Positions 12,401-23,075 of a stretch of 64,000 bases of DNA are shown here, piece by piece. Made by a program: the position numbers and the translations under genes. The stretch comes from Medicago truncatula (taxonomy: Eukaryota > Streptophyta > Magnoliopsida > Fabales > Fabaceae), in NCBI RefSeq assembly GCF_003473485.1, contig NC_053046.1, positions 9,620,001 through 9,684,000 of the forward strand, written 5' to 3'. Each line of letters opens with the position of its first letter. Within the stretch, counting starts at the first letter, position 1. Below the pieces are notes generated by a model that saw only the letters and a program-made list of their open reading frames with translations, was not told the origin of the DNA and did not search any database.

Positions 12401-13569
12401 ATGTGCTTCAGACCATCTTCAGTTCGACATTCAATACCATTCTCATCCTCAAGATGCTCAATTCTATTCAACTTTCTTCTGGTGCTTGCTGCCGCATGAA
12501 AAAACTTCGTATTAAGATCCCCATCTCGATACCAAAATGTCTTAGCACGTTGTTTCCAAAACATATCATCTTTGATCAACAATTTATCTAATCTCTGTCT
12601 TAACATATTGAAATAATTCACATTAGAGGCATCCACATGTGAACGGATAGTTTCAAGCTTACGTTGAGTCTTGCGAATCTCTTGTCTGGTGTTTTGGTTA
12701 GTATTCATACTCCATTTAGATAGATCCACAACACATTGATTAAGTTTATTCACAAGAGGACGATCACCATAACCTTGCCATCTTTGAGAAACAAAAGGCC
12801 CAAACTCAGGTTCAACAAGCCACGCATTCTCAAATCGAAAGCGACGTTGACCGGGACTAGGCGTAGGCTGCGGAGCACAATCCAACAAAAGAGGGTAATG
12901 ATCAGAAGATGTGGTAGTAAGACATTCAAGCTTAGCGTTCTGAAATTTATCAAACCAACTATTATTAGCCATAGCTCTATCCAATTTCTCCTCCACAGCG
13001 CGGACAGTTCCAAGACTTTTGAACCAAGTGAAAGCATAACCATCCATATGAATATCAGCAAGCCTAGCATCCAAAACAGCTTGCCGGAAACCTTGAATAA
13101 GCCATGGTTGACGATCAGACCTTCCTTTCTTTTCATCAGCTGATAGAATATCATTAAAATCACCAATAATACACCAAGGAAGTGGAGACATATTGGATAA
13201 ATGTCGAAGTAAGTTCCAAGACTCTCTTCTCCTCCCTCCTTCTGGCATACCATAGAATCCAGTTAACCTCCATCTTCCCTTAACAGAGTCATTTACCTCC
13301 ATATCAATATGATTCTGGGAGAAATTTGTGATAGTACAATTAAAGTTCTTATTCCGTAAACAAGCCAAACCACCTCCCCTACCAATACGGTCAACAGAAA
13401 AACAGTAATCGAAAGCCAACATATATTTCAATTCTTCAATTTTATTAGATGTTGTCATTGTTTCAGACAGGATTATTGCATCCGGTTTATAGGTCCGGAC
13501 TAGGTACTTTAAATTAGGAACTGTGCTCGGGCTACCTAAACCCCGACAGTTCCACCAAATAAGACTCAT
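9487..13569 (-). pseudogene. LINE ORF2: endonuclease, reverse transcriptase and RNase H, one nonsense codon
   Basis: Encodes the enzymes for target-primed reverse transcription. Starts ATG at 13569 with MSLIWWNCRGLG, the usual opening of the apurinic-like endonuclease domain (about residues 1-230; GDFND and SSDHYPLL motifs visible). The reverse transcriptase follows with WRPIALCNVVYKI, LKLDISKAYDRLDW, GLRQGDPLSPYLF and the catalytic LLFADD. After it come a zinc-binding linker (CAVC, then HLFFMC) and an RNase H domain with VDASF, GEAL, ELDS and ANEVAHSFAR. The frame runs about 1360 codons but is cut by a TGA at 10399-10401, right after KNFLW in the linker; the codon expected there in relatives is arginine, so CGA to TGA is the likely change. 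Without read-through the RNase H part is lost, so the element is probably not autonomous. Confidence 0.92.
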
Positions 13570-15008
13570 TTGCCTTGGCGGGCCTGGTGTTCAGGTCCCG
13601 CCATTACATTATTAATCCCACCTAGTCCCCTATCCCTCATGTCAACATCCTTGCTAGCCGTATCTTGACCACCATCAGAAACATTAGAGCCTTTCGTCGC
13701 AACACCTTCCTTAGTCTTCTCCACAGTGTCCTCGCGATCTTCCATGCGAAGCCTTTTGAGTTGCTTAGGTCCTTCGGAGGCAATCTTAATTGTACCATTA
13801 TCACTAACTTTCGGTTTAGGCATTCCACTTTGGCCAACCTTCAGCATGTTAGCCAATGACGCTGTTAACTGTGATATAGGAGGCTGGGCAGCGGCATTAA
13901 AACCGAACGGAGCACTTTCAATTGAGAGAGGATTCTTGAGCCTAGCTTCTTGAACCAATCGGGCGATGCGTTCCTCATCACTTTCAGTAGCACAAATACT
14001 ATGCGGACCATGAGTAGCAAGCTGCGGAACTGGAGTAGCATTACGAGTAGTTGGAACCTCTTGAGGCTCACTTTCTTCCAATAAGCACCTTGTTGGATCA
14101 AAAGACACCCAAGTACCATTCACAAGCTTAAAGAACAGCAACACTTTTGTAACCAAATCCCTACCAATCTTCACCCTACCAAACTTAGCATGAGTGAAAG
14201 AATGCACCACTTCACCCATACCAACCTGCACTGCACCGTCTCTCTCACCACCACTCTTCCTACTATCATGAAGCCATTGATTGTCCAACCCTCCGGTACT
14301 GCTGCCCTTGAATTCAACACGAAGAAAAGGTCCCCAACGCTTACCTTCTTCAATATAGCCGTCCTCATAACGATCCGGACAGTAGTTGTCATTATGACCC
14401 ATCCTACCGCAAACATAACAAAGATTACCGAGTTTTTCGTAGCGAAAAAACACAGTAACAGCATCAGCACCCTCTCTTTCAAATTGCCAACTCGCCACAA
14501 GAGGTTCTCCAACTTTCAGAGCAACACGGAGACGCATGAACCTCCTCCAAGAACCGAAGTTATTCTCTGCATCATACTTAACAAGACCACCAACCTGACT
14601 GCCGAGAAGAATACCCATAGATTCTGTCATGAAGCCAAAGGGAAGGTTGTGAGCTTGAACCCACATCTCAATAGTGTCCAACGGAGAGGTTGTTGGGTCA
14701 TCACCGAAGGAGACTTTCTGCAGCACTAGAGGGAAGTTATCAAAGAGCCAAGGACCAGTACGAATCACACGTTCCATGTCCTTATGATGAAAGAACTGAA
14801 ACATGAAGCGATTGTTGTCAATTCTTGAGATTTCGACCTTACGTTCAGGTTTCCAAATTTCAGCCATGCGATCACGAAACGAGTTAAAGTGAACTGGTTT
14901 AGACATCAGCAGCCTGCCCACCAAACAGCAGTCCAGCAAATCAGAGTTGGAATTTGCAGGAGCAGACCGATTGGCAGCAGTGTTGTTAGCAGGGAACTTG
15001 GAGGCCAT
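13566..15008 (-). CDS. LINE ORF1: gag-like RNA-binding protein with CCHC zinc knuckle
   Basis: Predicted nucleic-acid chaperone that packages the LINE transcript. I place the start at ATG 15008 (MASKFPANN), giving 480 aa, because the N-terminal DUF4283-like domain starts shortly after it (SDLLDCCLVGRLL, then WKPERKVEI and GPWLFDNFPLVL). A CCHC zinc knuckle, CYVCGRMGHNDNYC, follows, then a low-complexity polar C-terminus. The stop TGA (13566-13568) overlaps the ORF2 start in ATGA. The same frame stays open upstream to 15884, discussed as a finding. No internal lesions. Confidence 0.88.
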   Translation of the reverse strand: MASKFPANNTAANRSAPANSNSDLLDCCLVGRLLMSKPVHFNSFRDRMAEIWKPERKVEISRIDNNRFMFQFFHHKDMERVIRTGPWLFDNFPLVLQKVSFGDDPTTSPLDTIEMWVQAHNLPFGFMTESMGILLGSQVGGLVKYDAENNFGSWRRFMRLRVALKVGEPLVASWQFEREGADAVTVFFRYEKLGNLCYVCGRMGHNDNYCPDRYEDGYIEEGKRWGPFLRVEFKGSSTGGLDNQWLHDSRKSGGERDGAVQVGMGEVVHSFTHAKFGRVKIGRDLVTKVLLFFKLVNGTWVSFDPTRCLLEESEPQEVPTTRNATPVPQLATHGPHSICATESDEERIARLVQEARLKNPLSIESAPFGFNAAAQPPISQLTASLANMLKVGQSGMPKPKVSDNGTIKIASEGPKQLKRLRMEDREDTVEKTKEGVATKGSNVSDGGQDTASKDVDMRDRGLGGINNVMAGPEHQARQGK

Positions 15009-16099
15009 TGTGAGGTAATCGCAATAGATATGAAGGTAGAAGAAGAAAAAAAGCTTGTAATTGCAATTTGATTGAGTGTGGAGAACTCCTTTGTACTGAA
15101 TAATATTTATAGAACCAGGAAACTTAGATACTAGAACCTTCTGTTGATCCAAAAAGCCCATAGCCAGCAATAAAAACCAACCAAATCTTACTTTACGAAA
15201 CATAAATTGAAGCTGAATATCCAATATATTTTGGAACCAAATCAAAATATTTTTGCAACCAATTTCCATGTACAAACCGCCACAAACCAATATATGAGAA
15301 GAAAATATAAATATGCAAACTCCACCCATGAGCTGATAGTAAAGCAATGAATTTTCTAACCAAATATATCCTCTCAATAATACACACCAAATAAAATTGA
15401 ATCCAATAAACATATTTAGAGAAGAAATAAATTTATTATGAGAAAGAATAACCTGAAGGTTACTTCCAGAACTATCTAGAAATATATTTTTGGATTCAAT
15501 ATTCAAAAACTTGTAGTAATCTGCCAGGTAGCATCCTATGCAAGGAACTGAAGTGTAATATACCAAAAATACCCTACCATGTATCACTGTTCCAGATTGA
15601 GCTTTCTGATGAGAGACAATCACCATACCACATGAGACCGTAAGCAACTGATAACTAAAAGTGCAAAGCATGCTCCTAAAACCTGAAGAAAGGCTAGCCA
15701 TATTCTTAAGTGCAAGAGTACTACAAGTAATCACATAAAACCTCCTTCGTCCCGAGACTGCCATCGCTCCTTGCTCATCATGATCCTTTGTAATAACTAT
15801 ACTCCTATAGGTTGATATAGCATCACAAAGATGAGAAGAAAAGAAAGGAACAGACCATACAGAGAACATAACACCACCAATCATTCGAAATAACCACTAA
15901 CACAACCCAAAGAAAAAGCAGAAACACAACAATCAGTTTGAAGCACAAACGATTGAAAACAAGCTCTCACAAGGGTAAAAAGAGTGGAGAACTGATAAAA
16001 CTAAAAGGAAGATGGTGAAAACCCTAGGAGAGAAAGCGGCGGCTTATAGCCTCGTTGTTGTTTTCTATTTTCATATTCTTATTAGTTGTCATTAGGTTG
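15009..16099 (-). other. 5' region of the LINE
   Basis: Leader of the LINE, expected to hold its internal Pol II promoter. It is AT-rich and lacks stop codons in the ORF1 frame from 15884 to 15008. Near its 5' end is GGCTATAAGCCGCCGC, a GC-rich stretch typical of full-length plant LINE starts. No TATA box is needed for this class. Confidence 0.6.
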
Positions 16100-16118
16100 T
16101 TGTTTAACTAGTAGTTTT
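16100..16118. repeat. Target-site duplication of the LINE, right copy
   Basis: Exact 19-base match to 9452-9470, marking the 5' end of the minus-strand LINE. Confidence 0.93.
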
Positions 16119-16481
16119 GTTGTCAGAGTTATGTGCAATATATTAATATTCTTTTATATATTAAGACTCTTTTTTCTTTTTTTGTTAATAAAGAAGGAAG
16201 TAATTCAACATAATTACAAATAAAATACTTTTATATATAAGATATTTTCAAAATTGGACATATATTCGTATTGTGTTTGTTACATTTCTTTTTTAAATTT
16301 TGAATTCACTCCCATCAATTATATTTTTTAAAGAATAAATAAATGATAAGAAAAAAATTGATATTTTGTAGACAATAAAGATTGAATTTGTTACACTTTT
16401 TTTAATATTTGAATTTACTTTTATCTATTGATTATATGTGTTATTTGTATTTAAAGTTGATGGTAATTTAGGAAAGAGAAA

Positions 16482-16653
16482 AAATCAGCACAAAAGAACC
16501 AAAAGTGATTATTTTCTTTATACATAATATAGATAAATAAATTTATTTATTTACCACAAACAAAAGTTGTCTATTCATAGATAGATAAATAAATTTATTT
16601 ATCTATCTATATTATGTATAAAGAAAATAATCATCAACTTTAAATCAGCACAA
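16482..16653. repeat. Large palindrome between 12-bp direct repeats
   Basis: Arms at about 16506-16550 and 16585-16633 are near-perfect inverted repeats (TGATTATTTTCTTTATACAT and its complement). The block is bordered by direct repeats AAATCAGCACAA at 16482-16493 and 16642-16653. It could be a small fold-back insertion or a template-switch product. Confidence 0.75.
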
Positions 16654-16799
16654 TATATTATATATTTATGTACGATATAGATAATGAGATGATGAAATTA
16701 CTCACAATTCACTTTGGAGGAAGCCTCAAGCAGTCGTTGACAACAACAAAGTAGTAGTAAGAGCGGTTTGTACATCTAACAAATAAGAGTGGTAGATTA

Positions 16800-16942
16800 T
16801 ATAATAATAAAAATTGTTACAAGGAAAATATAACAAAATAATAATAATAATTGTTACAAGAATAAGATAACCTAATAATAATAATAAGATTGTTACAAAA
16901 ATAATATAATCTAATAATAATAAAAGTTGTTACAAGATTAAT
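16800..16942. repeat. Tandem AT-rich repeat, four units
   Basis: About four diverged units of roughly 35-40 bases, each with an AATAATAATA run followed by TTGTTACAA. Located upstream of the F-box pseudogene. Confidence 0.75.
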
Positions 16943-17004
16943 ATTGAGATTTGAAATTAATTTAAGGATAATTATGGCAATGCAATAAAATTTTAAAGAG
17001 ATTT

Positions 17005-17095
17005 GCTCCCCTCCCCTCCCCTTCCCTTCCCTTCTAAAAATTGAACCAAACACTTCAAATTAAAAATCTCCCCTTCCCTTCCCTCCCCTCCCCTC
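17005..17095. repeat. Pyrimidine-rich CCCTCCCCTTCCC repeats
   Basis: Two CT-rich blocks (about 17007-17035 and 17071-17095) flank a short AT-rich segment; each is followed by a GAACCAAAC motif. They lie about 150-250 bases before the F-box start codon and might have acted as a promoter element, but this is not shown. Confidence 0.6.
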
Positions 17096-17250
17096 CAAAA
17101 CTCTCGAACCAAACGGACCCTAAACAGGGTTTTCTTTTCACAACAATACCTACATCACCAATTTTCCTCTACACTTCAACCAAACCTTCTTATTCGATTT
17201 CCTCTTCAATTTTCTTCTTCACAAGATCAACTTCCTCTAATCAATTATAG

Positions 17251-19400
17251 ATGGAAAACATTCTTCACCAACCACTGCCTCCTGCCACAAAAAGGCCACG
17301 GCTGTCATTGTCGACCACAATTAACAATTTACCTGATAATATAGTAACTCACATTCTCTCTTTTCTCCCACTCAAATACGCTTTCAGAACTATCGTTCTC
17401 TCGAAAAGGTGGGTCCCATTATCCCACTCACTCTAAGTTCTCGACTTCCACAGTAACGATGTCGAGAACACATGACTTCTATCGATTAATCAACGCAGTC
17501 ATGATCTCCGTCTAGCGTTAGTATTAGGCTTCTCCCCTTTGCCGCCTACCATTTTCTCCTCCTGCGAAACACTTGTGATTCTCCATTTTGGAGTTTACGT
17601 GTAGCCACTATGACTCATTGTTCTGTTCATCTTCCTTTACTTAAGACCCTGGATATGATGAATGTCCGTTTCGATGATATGGAGGATTTAAATAAACTTA
17701 TCTATGGGTGTCCCATATTAGAGAATTTGACAATTTCATATGTTAAAGCAGAAAGTGCCGGAAGCATTATAGCTGGAGGAGGGTACTCTAAACCCCTACC
17801 GAAGTTGATCAAAGCTAGTATTCATTTATTCGAGGTTCCACTCAGAGCAGTTTCTAATGTGCAACATCTAAGTGTACTCGAGGTAATAAGATATATCATA
17901 TTATGCATGCTCTTTTATTATGAGCAATGATACACCAACCACCATAGGTGGCAAAACCATTCTTGTACCACTCATATGTGGCATTTTTTATTAATTTCAT
18001 TAAGGGTAATTCTGTCTATTCCAACTCTCTTCCTTCACCCTCTCTCTCACGTGTTTCTTTCTTTCCTTTCTTCCAACCATTTTCCCTCTCTCTTCTCTCC
18101 CTTTCCACACCACCTCCTCCTCCTTTCTCTTATTGACCACCGTCTTCCACCACCGGTTGTCGCTACCACCACCCTCGTAAGCCATATTAGCCTCAGATCT
18201 CACCACCACAACCATTAGATCTCACAACCACCGTTTCATCCTCATATCTGACCACTACCACATCTCCGACTCACCACCGAAACACAGAACGGCGACGACA
18301 ACAACGAGTTCTGGCGAGATGAAACAGTATCGTCGTGGCCATTGGAGGTTGAAACGGAAAATACAAGGAGGAGCGCGGAGAGAATACGGAGGGGAAGAGA
18401 ACCGGTGGCCGTGAGATAGAGAGAAAGATGTCGGTTGGTGGTGGATGGGGTGAGAGAGGGACGAAAATAGCAGTCGGTGGCCGGCGGAGGCATGACCGAG
18501 AAAGTGGAGAGGAAAAGAGGAAGTGGCTGAGAGTGAGAGAGAGAGGGGTTACGTTGCTGTGTTTTCTTCTTCTTCTTCTTGTTTTTTTTTTTTCTTTTTC
18601 TTTTTTTTGAGAAAAGAGGAGTTTTAATTGGTTTTTGTTGTATTAATAAAATAAATAAAAAAGAAATTAAATGCCACCTAAGGGTGGTACAAAAGAGGTG
18701 TGGGAAAAAGGGTGTACACCAAACTTAACCCTTTTATTATACATCTATTTTGCTTAACAAGCTATTATTTGATTTTGTTTGTATTTTTGCAGTTGTGGAA
18801 AACTCATCCCATTGAAGAAATCAATTCATATTACATTGACATTCCCGTGTTTGAAAACTTAACAGTACTTCGACTATATTGGATTTTTCATGTCCTTTTT
18901 GACTGGGATGATGTAATGAAAATGCTCCAAAGTTGTCCCAAACCTCAAGATTTTACCATTTCGAAGGTAATTGTTTGTCACGTCCGTAGATAGTGTTAAT
19001 GGCTTTTATTTATTCTCTCTTTAACCGTTTTAACAAATCCTATTTTATTTTTGATTGACAGTGGACAAGCGATTCAGAAACCAAAGAGGATTGGAAATAC
19101 CCACATCATGTTCCTGAATGTGTTTCATCTCATTTAACAACATGTAACATTTTACACTATCTAGATGTGGAACCTGATTTTCGATTTGCAAGGTATATTT
19201 TTCAGAATGCGAGACTTCTACAGGATATGAAAATTCACCCTATATCTTATAGACCCAAACGTGAACTTTATGAAGAATTATCCTCCTGTCCAAGGATCTC
19301 TAATTATACAAATAAATGGTCTTCTAATTATAGGGTGCACTTAATAACTGTGCAATGTATGTTATGCTTAGCATTTTCTGTAACCAAATTGCTTGAGTAA
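17251..19400 (+). pseudogene. F-box/LRR/FBD protein gene, broken
   Basis: Family members are substrate receptors of SCF ubiquitin ligases. Exon 1 (17251-17882) begins with a good F-box (NLPDNIVTHILSFLPLKYAF, then VLSKRW) but hits a TAA at 17434-17436 where relatives continue, then another stop and a frame change before an LRR-like stretch resumes at about 17610. Exons 2 (18793-18966) and 3 (19062-19400) keep good splice sites and frame; exon 3 has an FBD-like segment (VPECVSSHLTTCNILHYLDV, then LYEELSSCPRIS), though its last 30 residues are unlike the family. Intron 1 contains an 809-bp transposon. Most likely a recent pseudogene; a transcript starting downstream cannot be excluded. Confidence 0.8.
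17922..18730. mobile_element. Mutator-type element in the F-box pseudogene intron
   Basis: An 809-bp insertion flanked by a 10-bp direct repeat CTTTTATTAT (17912-17921 and 18731-18740). The left end starts GAGCAATGATACACC, as in other MITEs of this window, and the subterminal regions are imperfect inverted repeats (GTACCAC...GTGGCATTT on both sides). The interior is far richer in C and G than its surroundings, with CT-rich and CCACCACC tracts, and holds no convincing ORF. Confidence 0.7.
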
Positions 19401-20017
19401 AATAATTTGTGGCTGTTATATATAATGTCCATACTTGCATTTATGATATTGAATATTGAACTTATTTTGAAAAGAGCCGTTACTTCTACTTCCGTAGTTG
19501 GTTCTAGAAAACCTTTCTCTACCTCCAAAGTTCTGCCCTCTTTGGTTGCGGTCTACCCTCCTTTGCACAAATCACTTATTTGTCAGATTTGCTGGAGCTT
19601 TTACCTTTCATACATTTGAATTTCATGTGACTCCAAGAATACTTGCTAATCATTCAGCGTCGTTGTTTAAGATCTTTTGGCTCTTGAATGGCTACTACGG
19701 CATAATCGAACTGCCTTGTAAGTGTGCGCGCAATTTTTTCCCTGACCAACTTATCAATTTTGAAAAAAATAAATCATTTTCATGAAATTAGCAGCTCAAA
19801 CTGTCGGTTAAATTGGATCCATTCCTCGTTGTTTTGAGCATAATTTCCCATGCTTCCTTAGCTGTTGTAGTATGAATTTTTTTCTAAAAATCATGCAGCT
19901 CGACATATATGCACATATTAAAAACCAAGCTTTTTAATTGGGTATAATATCCTTTTCTACCTGTTTTTATAATCAAACCTTCGATTTTTCTACTTTTTTG
20001 GTTCAGCAAAATCTTAT

Positions 20018-20215
20018 TTTAAACGTAGTTTCATCGAACTTGTAAATTGTTGATTAGACTTGCTGAAGTTTGGTTACTCGTGCACTTGAAATTGCAGCCA
20101 TTTTAGTTCAACCAGGCTCTTGATACCATTTACTGGCAATTAATACAACCTTCTAGATAAATATAGATATAATAAAACTGGGCTGTTAATGTAACATGTT
20201 CAACTCCAACATAAT
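20018..20215 (+). repeat. Segmental repeat, copy 1
   Basis: About 200 bases highly similar, in the same orientation, to 24422-24625; both contain TTGATTAGACTTGCTGAAGT and GGCTCTTGATACCATTT. Part of a larger family of local duplications. Confidence 0.85.
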
Positions 20216-21159
20216 TTTAATCACAGTCTGCACCAGGAACTTATTGTGGTGTCTGCATTTTGGAATTCTCATGTAATTCCATTTGCTAGCCTAATTGAAA
20301 CAAATAAGAGTTGGTTGAATGACACCATTGGGAACATGGCTATGAATGTAATGAAATAACCCTTACATCTTTGATCACACGCAAAAAAAAAAACCTTTAG
20401 GGACATTTGATACGCCTAAATATATAATGTGTACTGAAGATAAAATTTTGATTTGGAGTCGTACTTTTCAAATATGTTTGTCGCTTAGTTTTGTTGTTAG
20501 TTATCGGCATGATTATTTCTCATTATGAATCATCCAACTCTATATTCTTGTCTTAATGCAGTTTCGCGATTATTTATTTTATCGATCAGACCTCTAAACT
20601 CTTACCGAAACCTTTCCAGCTGTTTGTATTTCTCCATTACACTATATATGTCTTAGCCTCCTTGCGAAATTGTAGAATTGATTTAGACTTAAACAACTTT
20701 TTGGTCCATTCATTTATAAATATACAAATTTAGGCACTTTAACCTTCTCCATTTTTACCCGGTCAAAAACTAAATAAAAACTTTTTTATATCTGTTCTTA
20801 CAAGAAGTGATCCAGTGCATGTAGTATGATAAAAAAAATATGAAGCCACTTGAACTAAGATGCATGTCCATTCCAGATTACAACAGCTTAAGACAATACC
20901 TACTAACATTTGAATTCTCATTGACACATGATTGGATTTGGGAAGAAAATTGTCCACTCTTGACGCATTCACTCTACATTATAGGAAGGCTTACATTCAT
21001 CGTAATATTGAGGAGGCAACCCATCTAGAAGCACCTCTTCCTTTTCCTTGCTGAGACATCTTAAAACTGTCTGTGAAAGTCAATGGCAAATGTGAATTGT
21101 TCTATAAAATATGGTAACTTACTAAGTAGAAATAAAAGCACCCAAAAGAGAGTAAATGT

Positions 21160-21290
21160 AGCAACTGCCAGCCTGAACGGTCTTTTTTGTTTTGCTTCTT
21201 TAGAATGGATCTGTCCTTTGTTATGTAAGTCCCACATCGGTTTGTTTAGAGTGATTAGTGTAGACTTTGTGGTATAAAAAGAACAAACCA
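21160..21290 (+). promoter_or_regulatory. snRNA-type promoter block, copy 1
   Basis: GTCCCACATCG (21229-21239) matches the plant snRNA upstream sequence element RTCCCACATCG. Exactly 33 bases later comes TATAAAAAG (21273-21281). In plants this wider spacing marks Pol II snRNA genes, and about ten bases less marks Pol III genes. No U1, U2, U4, U5 or U6 sequence follows. A conserved 60-70-bp segment before the element is shared with the other copies. Confidence 0.6.
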
Positions 21291-22113
21291 CTTTATATAT
21301 GGTCCATAGTCATAGTTAATTAATATTGTTATTGAACTTTGCTTGACACATGGGGCTACTTTGATGTTGTTTTTCATAAAACATGTGAATGTGAATTAAG
21401 TAGAAATTCACGAATAACATGAAACTGGTCTCATTTGTTAAGATATTTCAAACAATAAATTTATTGAATAAATTGTTAGGGTTACATTTTTACTCTTTTT
21501 TTTTAAAACATTGCACATTAAAGCAACTAAATATGTTGTTTTTACTTTCTATAAATTTATCAACTTTCCATTTTAGCCCCCCAAAAATTTTCTTTGTTTT
21601 TTAGTCTCCAAAAGTTTTACATTTTCACTTTTGGTTCTTCAAAACTCATATAAAATTTAAATAGAATTCTTATTTTTGAATAAAATTTTGCAAGAAAAGT
21701 TTACAATATTACAAGAATTTCTTTCAAAAAAGTTTAGATTTTTTTAACATAACATTAATTAAGTATGAATTTTTATATTTGGGAAAAATAAGGGAAAATG
21801 AAAAAACCTTTCACATTTTTAAAAATAAGAATTTTTTTTCAAGAGAATGATAAATTAATATGGTTTTGATTCGAATATTTTTAATTTTAAAAATATTATA
21901 ACAATATAGATTAAATTTGAAGAATTCATATAAACCTTTTTAAAAAAAACCTCAAAACCCGCATAAGATATAACTCAAATTTTCTATTGTTTTGCTTAAG
22001 ATATAACTTTGAATTGGTATTGTATTGTAACATATCAATACAACATTAAAATAACCCCACATGTCATGGATGTCAATTAACTCCAAAATCAATGTTCCTC
22101 TTGTATGTACTTA

Positions 22114-22453
22114 GAGCATCTCACATTGGGTGTTTAAGTGGGTCCACTATGTCCACATCATCAATTCTACCGTAATACTTAATAAGCATCAATTTTCTCC
22201 AACCTAGCATCTCAAAAGAGATTATTATTAACTAGGCCCCACAAATAACTCTATATCATTACATATTTTAACAAAGTTTATTCATTTTACTAAGATTTAT
22301 TAAATAGGACTCATGAAAATTGAAGAGAGAGAGAGAGAGAGGGTGCTTCCATAGTCACCCTCTTCCATAAGCACTCATATGTTATACTCCACAATGGGGG
22401 TGTCTATTTAATGTGGTGCTAAATAGGTGAAGCACCCACCATTGTGGATGGTC
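22114..22453. mobile_element. Tourist-type MITE (PIF/Harbinger-like)
   Basis: A 340-bp element with TTA target duplications (22111-22113 and 22454-22456) and terminal inverted repeats GAGCATCTCACATTGGGTG / GACCATCCACAATGGTGGGTG read inward. A (GA)n run lies inside. These are Tourist hallmarks. Confidence 0.8.
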
Positions 22454-22893
22454 TTACTTACCAGTTTAAAATTTGCATCCATTTGCAATCAAGTACGAAA
22501 TATACTGAATTTTACTACCAATCTAGTCTTACCACAATGGCAATCTTCAACTCCCACGTTTTATATCATGCCATTAGTACTCAAAATGAATCTTTTGAGT
22601 GACACTTGAGAGGTTTTCTACTCAAAATTGGTCATGCATAAGAGTTAATGGATTAGATTTTAACTAACGATCTCTCATAGCCTTTGGCATGCATATCATC
22701 ATCGGTTTAACAAAAATTATTAAATTCCACGACTGCTATGTGGTTATATTATACTCCTACTTTAACTATTTGTATCTTCTCTTCAAAAAAAAAAAAAAAA
22801 CTATTTGTATCTTAATGGGGGTGGTAGATGTGAATTGGTGTATAAAATATATCTTGGGGAAATGACAAATAGTATTTAACAAAAAAATATGAT

Positions 22894-23075
22894 GCAACTG
22901 TCAGCTTGAACGGTCTTTTTTGTTTTTCTTCTTTAGACTGAATTTGTCCCATGTTTTGTGTCCCACATCGGTCTGCGAGTTCATTGAGCATATGGATGTG
23001 AATTAAGATCTAACCTTCACAATTCTATGCTCTAATATGGATTCCACTCTCAAGTTTTAAACTAGTTCAAGTAAC
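22894..23075 (+). promoter_or_regulatory. snRNA-type promoter block, copy 2 (TATA lost)
   Basis: Contains GTCCCACATCG at 22960-22970 and the conserved upstream segment of the other copies. The region from just past the element to the expected start site is deleted relative to copies 1 and 3, so the TATA box is missing; the sequence downstream (GTGAATTAAG...CTAGTTCAAGTAA) matches the part of copy 3 beyond the deletion. Probably non-functional. Confidence 0.55.

Larger units (their letters stand above)
9471..16099 (-). mobile_element. L1-type non-LTR retrotransposon (LINE), nearly full length
   Basis: A 6.6-kb element between perfect 19-bp target duplications. On the minus strand it reads: an untranslated 5' region (about 1.1 kb), ORF1 (gag-like), ORF2 (endonuclease, reverse transcriptase, zinc-binding linker, RNase H), a very short 3' UTR and a short A tail (T run on the plus strand at the left edge). 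Domain order and ORF number are those of plant L1 elements with an RNase H domain. The single clear defect is one in-frame stop in ORF2. Identical target duplications and otherwise open frames indicate a young insertion. It sits between the lipoxygenase gene and a broken F-box gene. Confidence 0.95.

Noticed and set aside
11419-14729. Plus-strand and shifted minus-strand open frames within the LINE
   Set aside because: They are antisense or shifted shadows of ORF1 and ORF2 with no domain content.
15009-15884. Full 772-aa open frame as the ORF1 protein
   Set aside because: The conserved DUF4283-like domain and typical ORF1 start are at 15008; the upstream part has no family resemblance, so I kept ORF1 at 480 aa and reported the open leader as a separate observation.
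16800-17100. CRISPR-like array
   Set aside because: The spaced repeats are degenerate AT-rich or CT-rich tandem repeats in a plant genome, without conserved spacers or any cas context.
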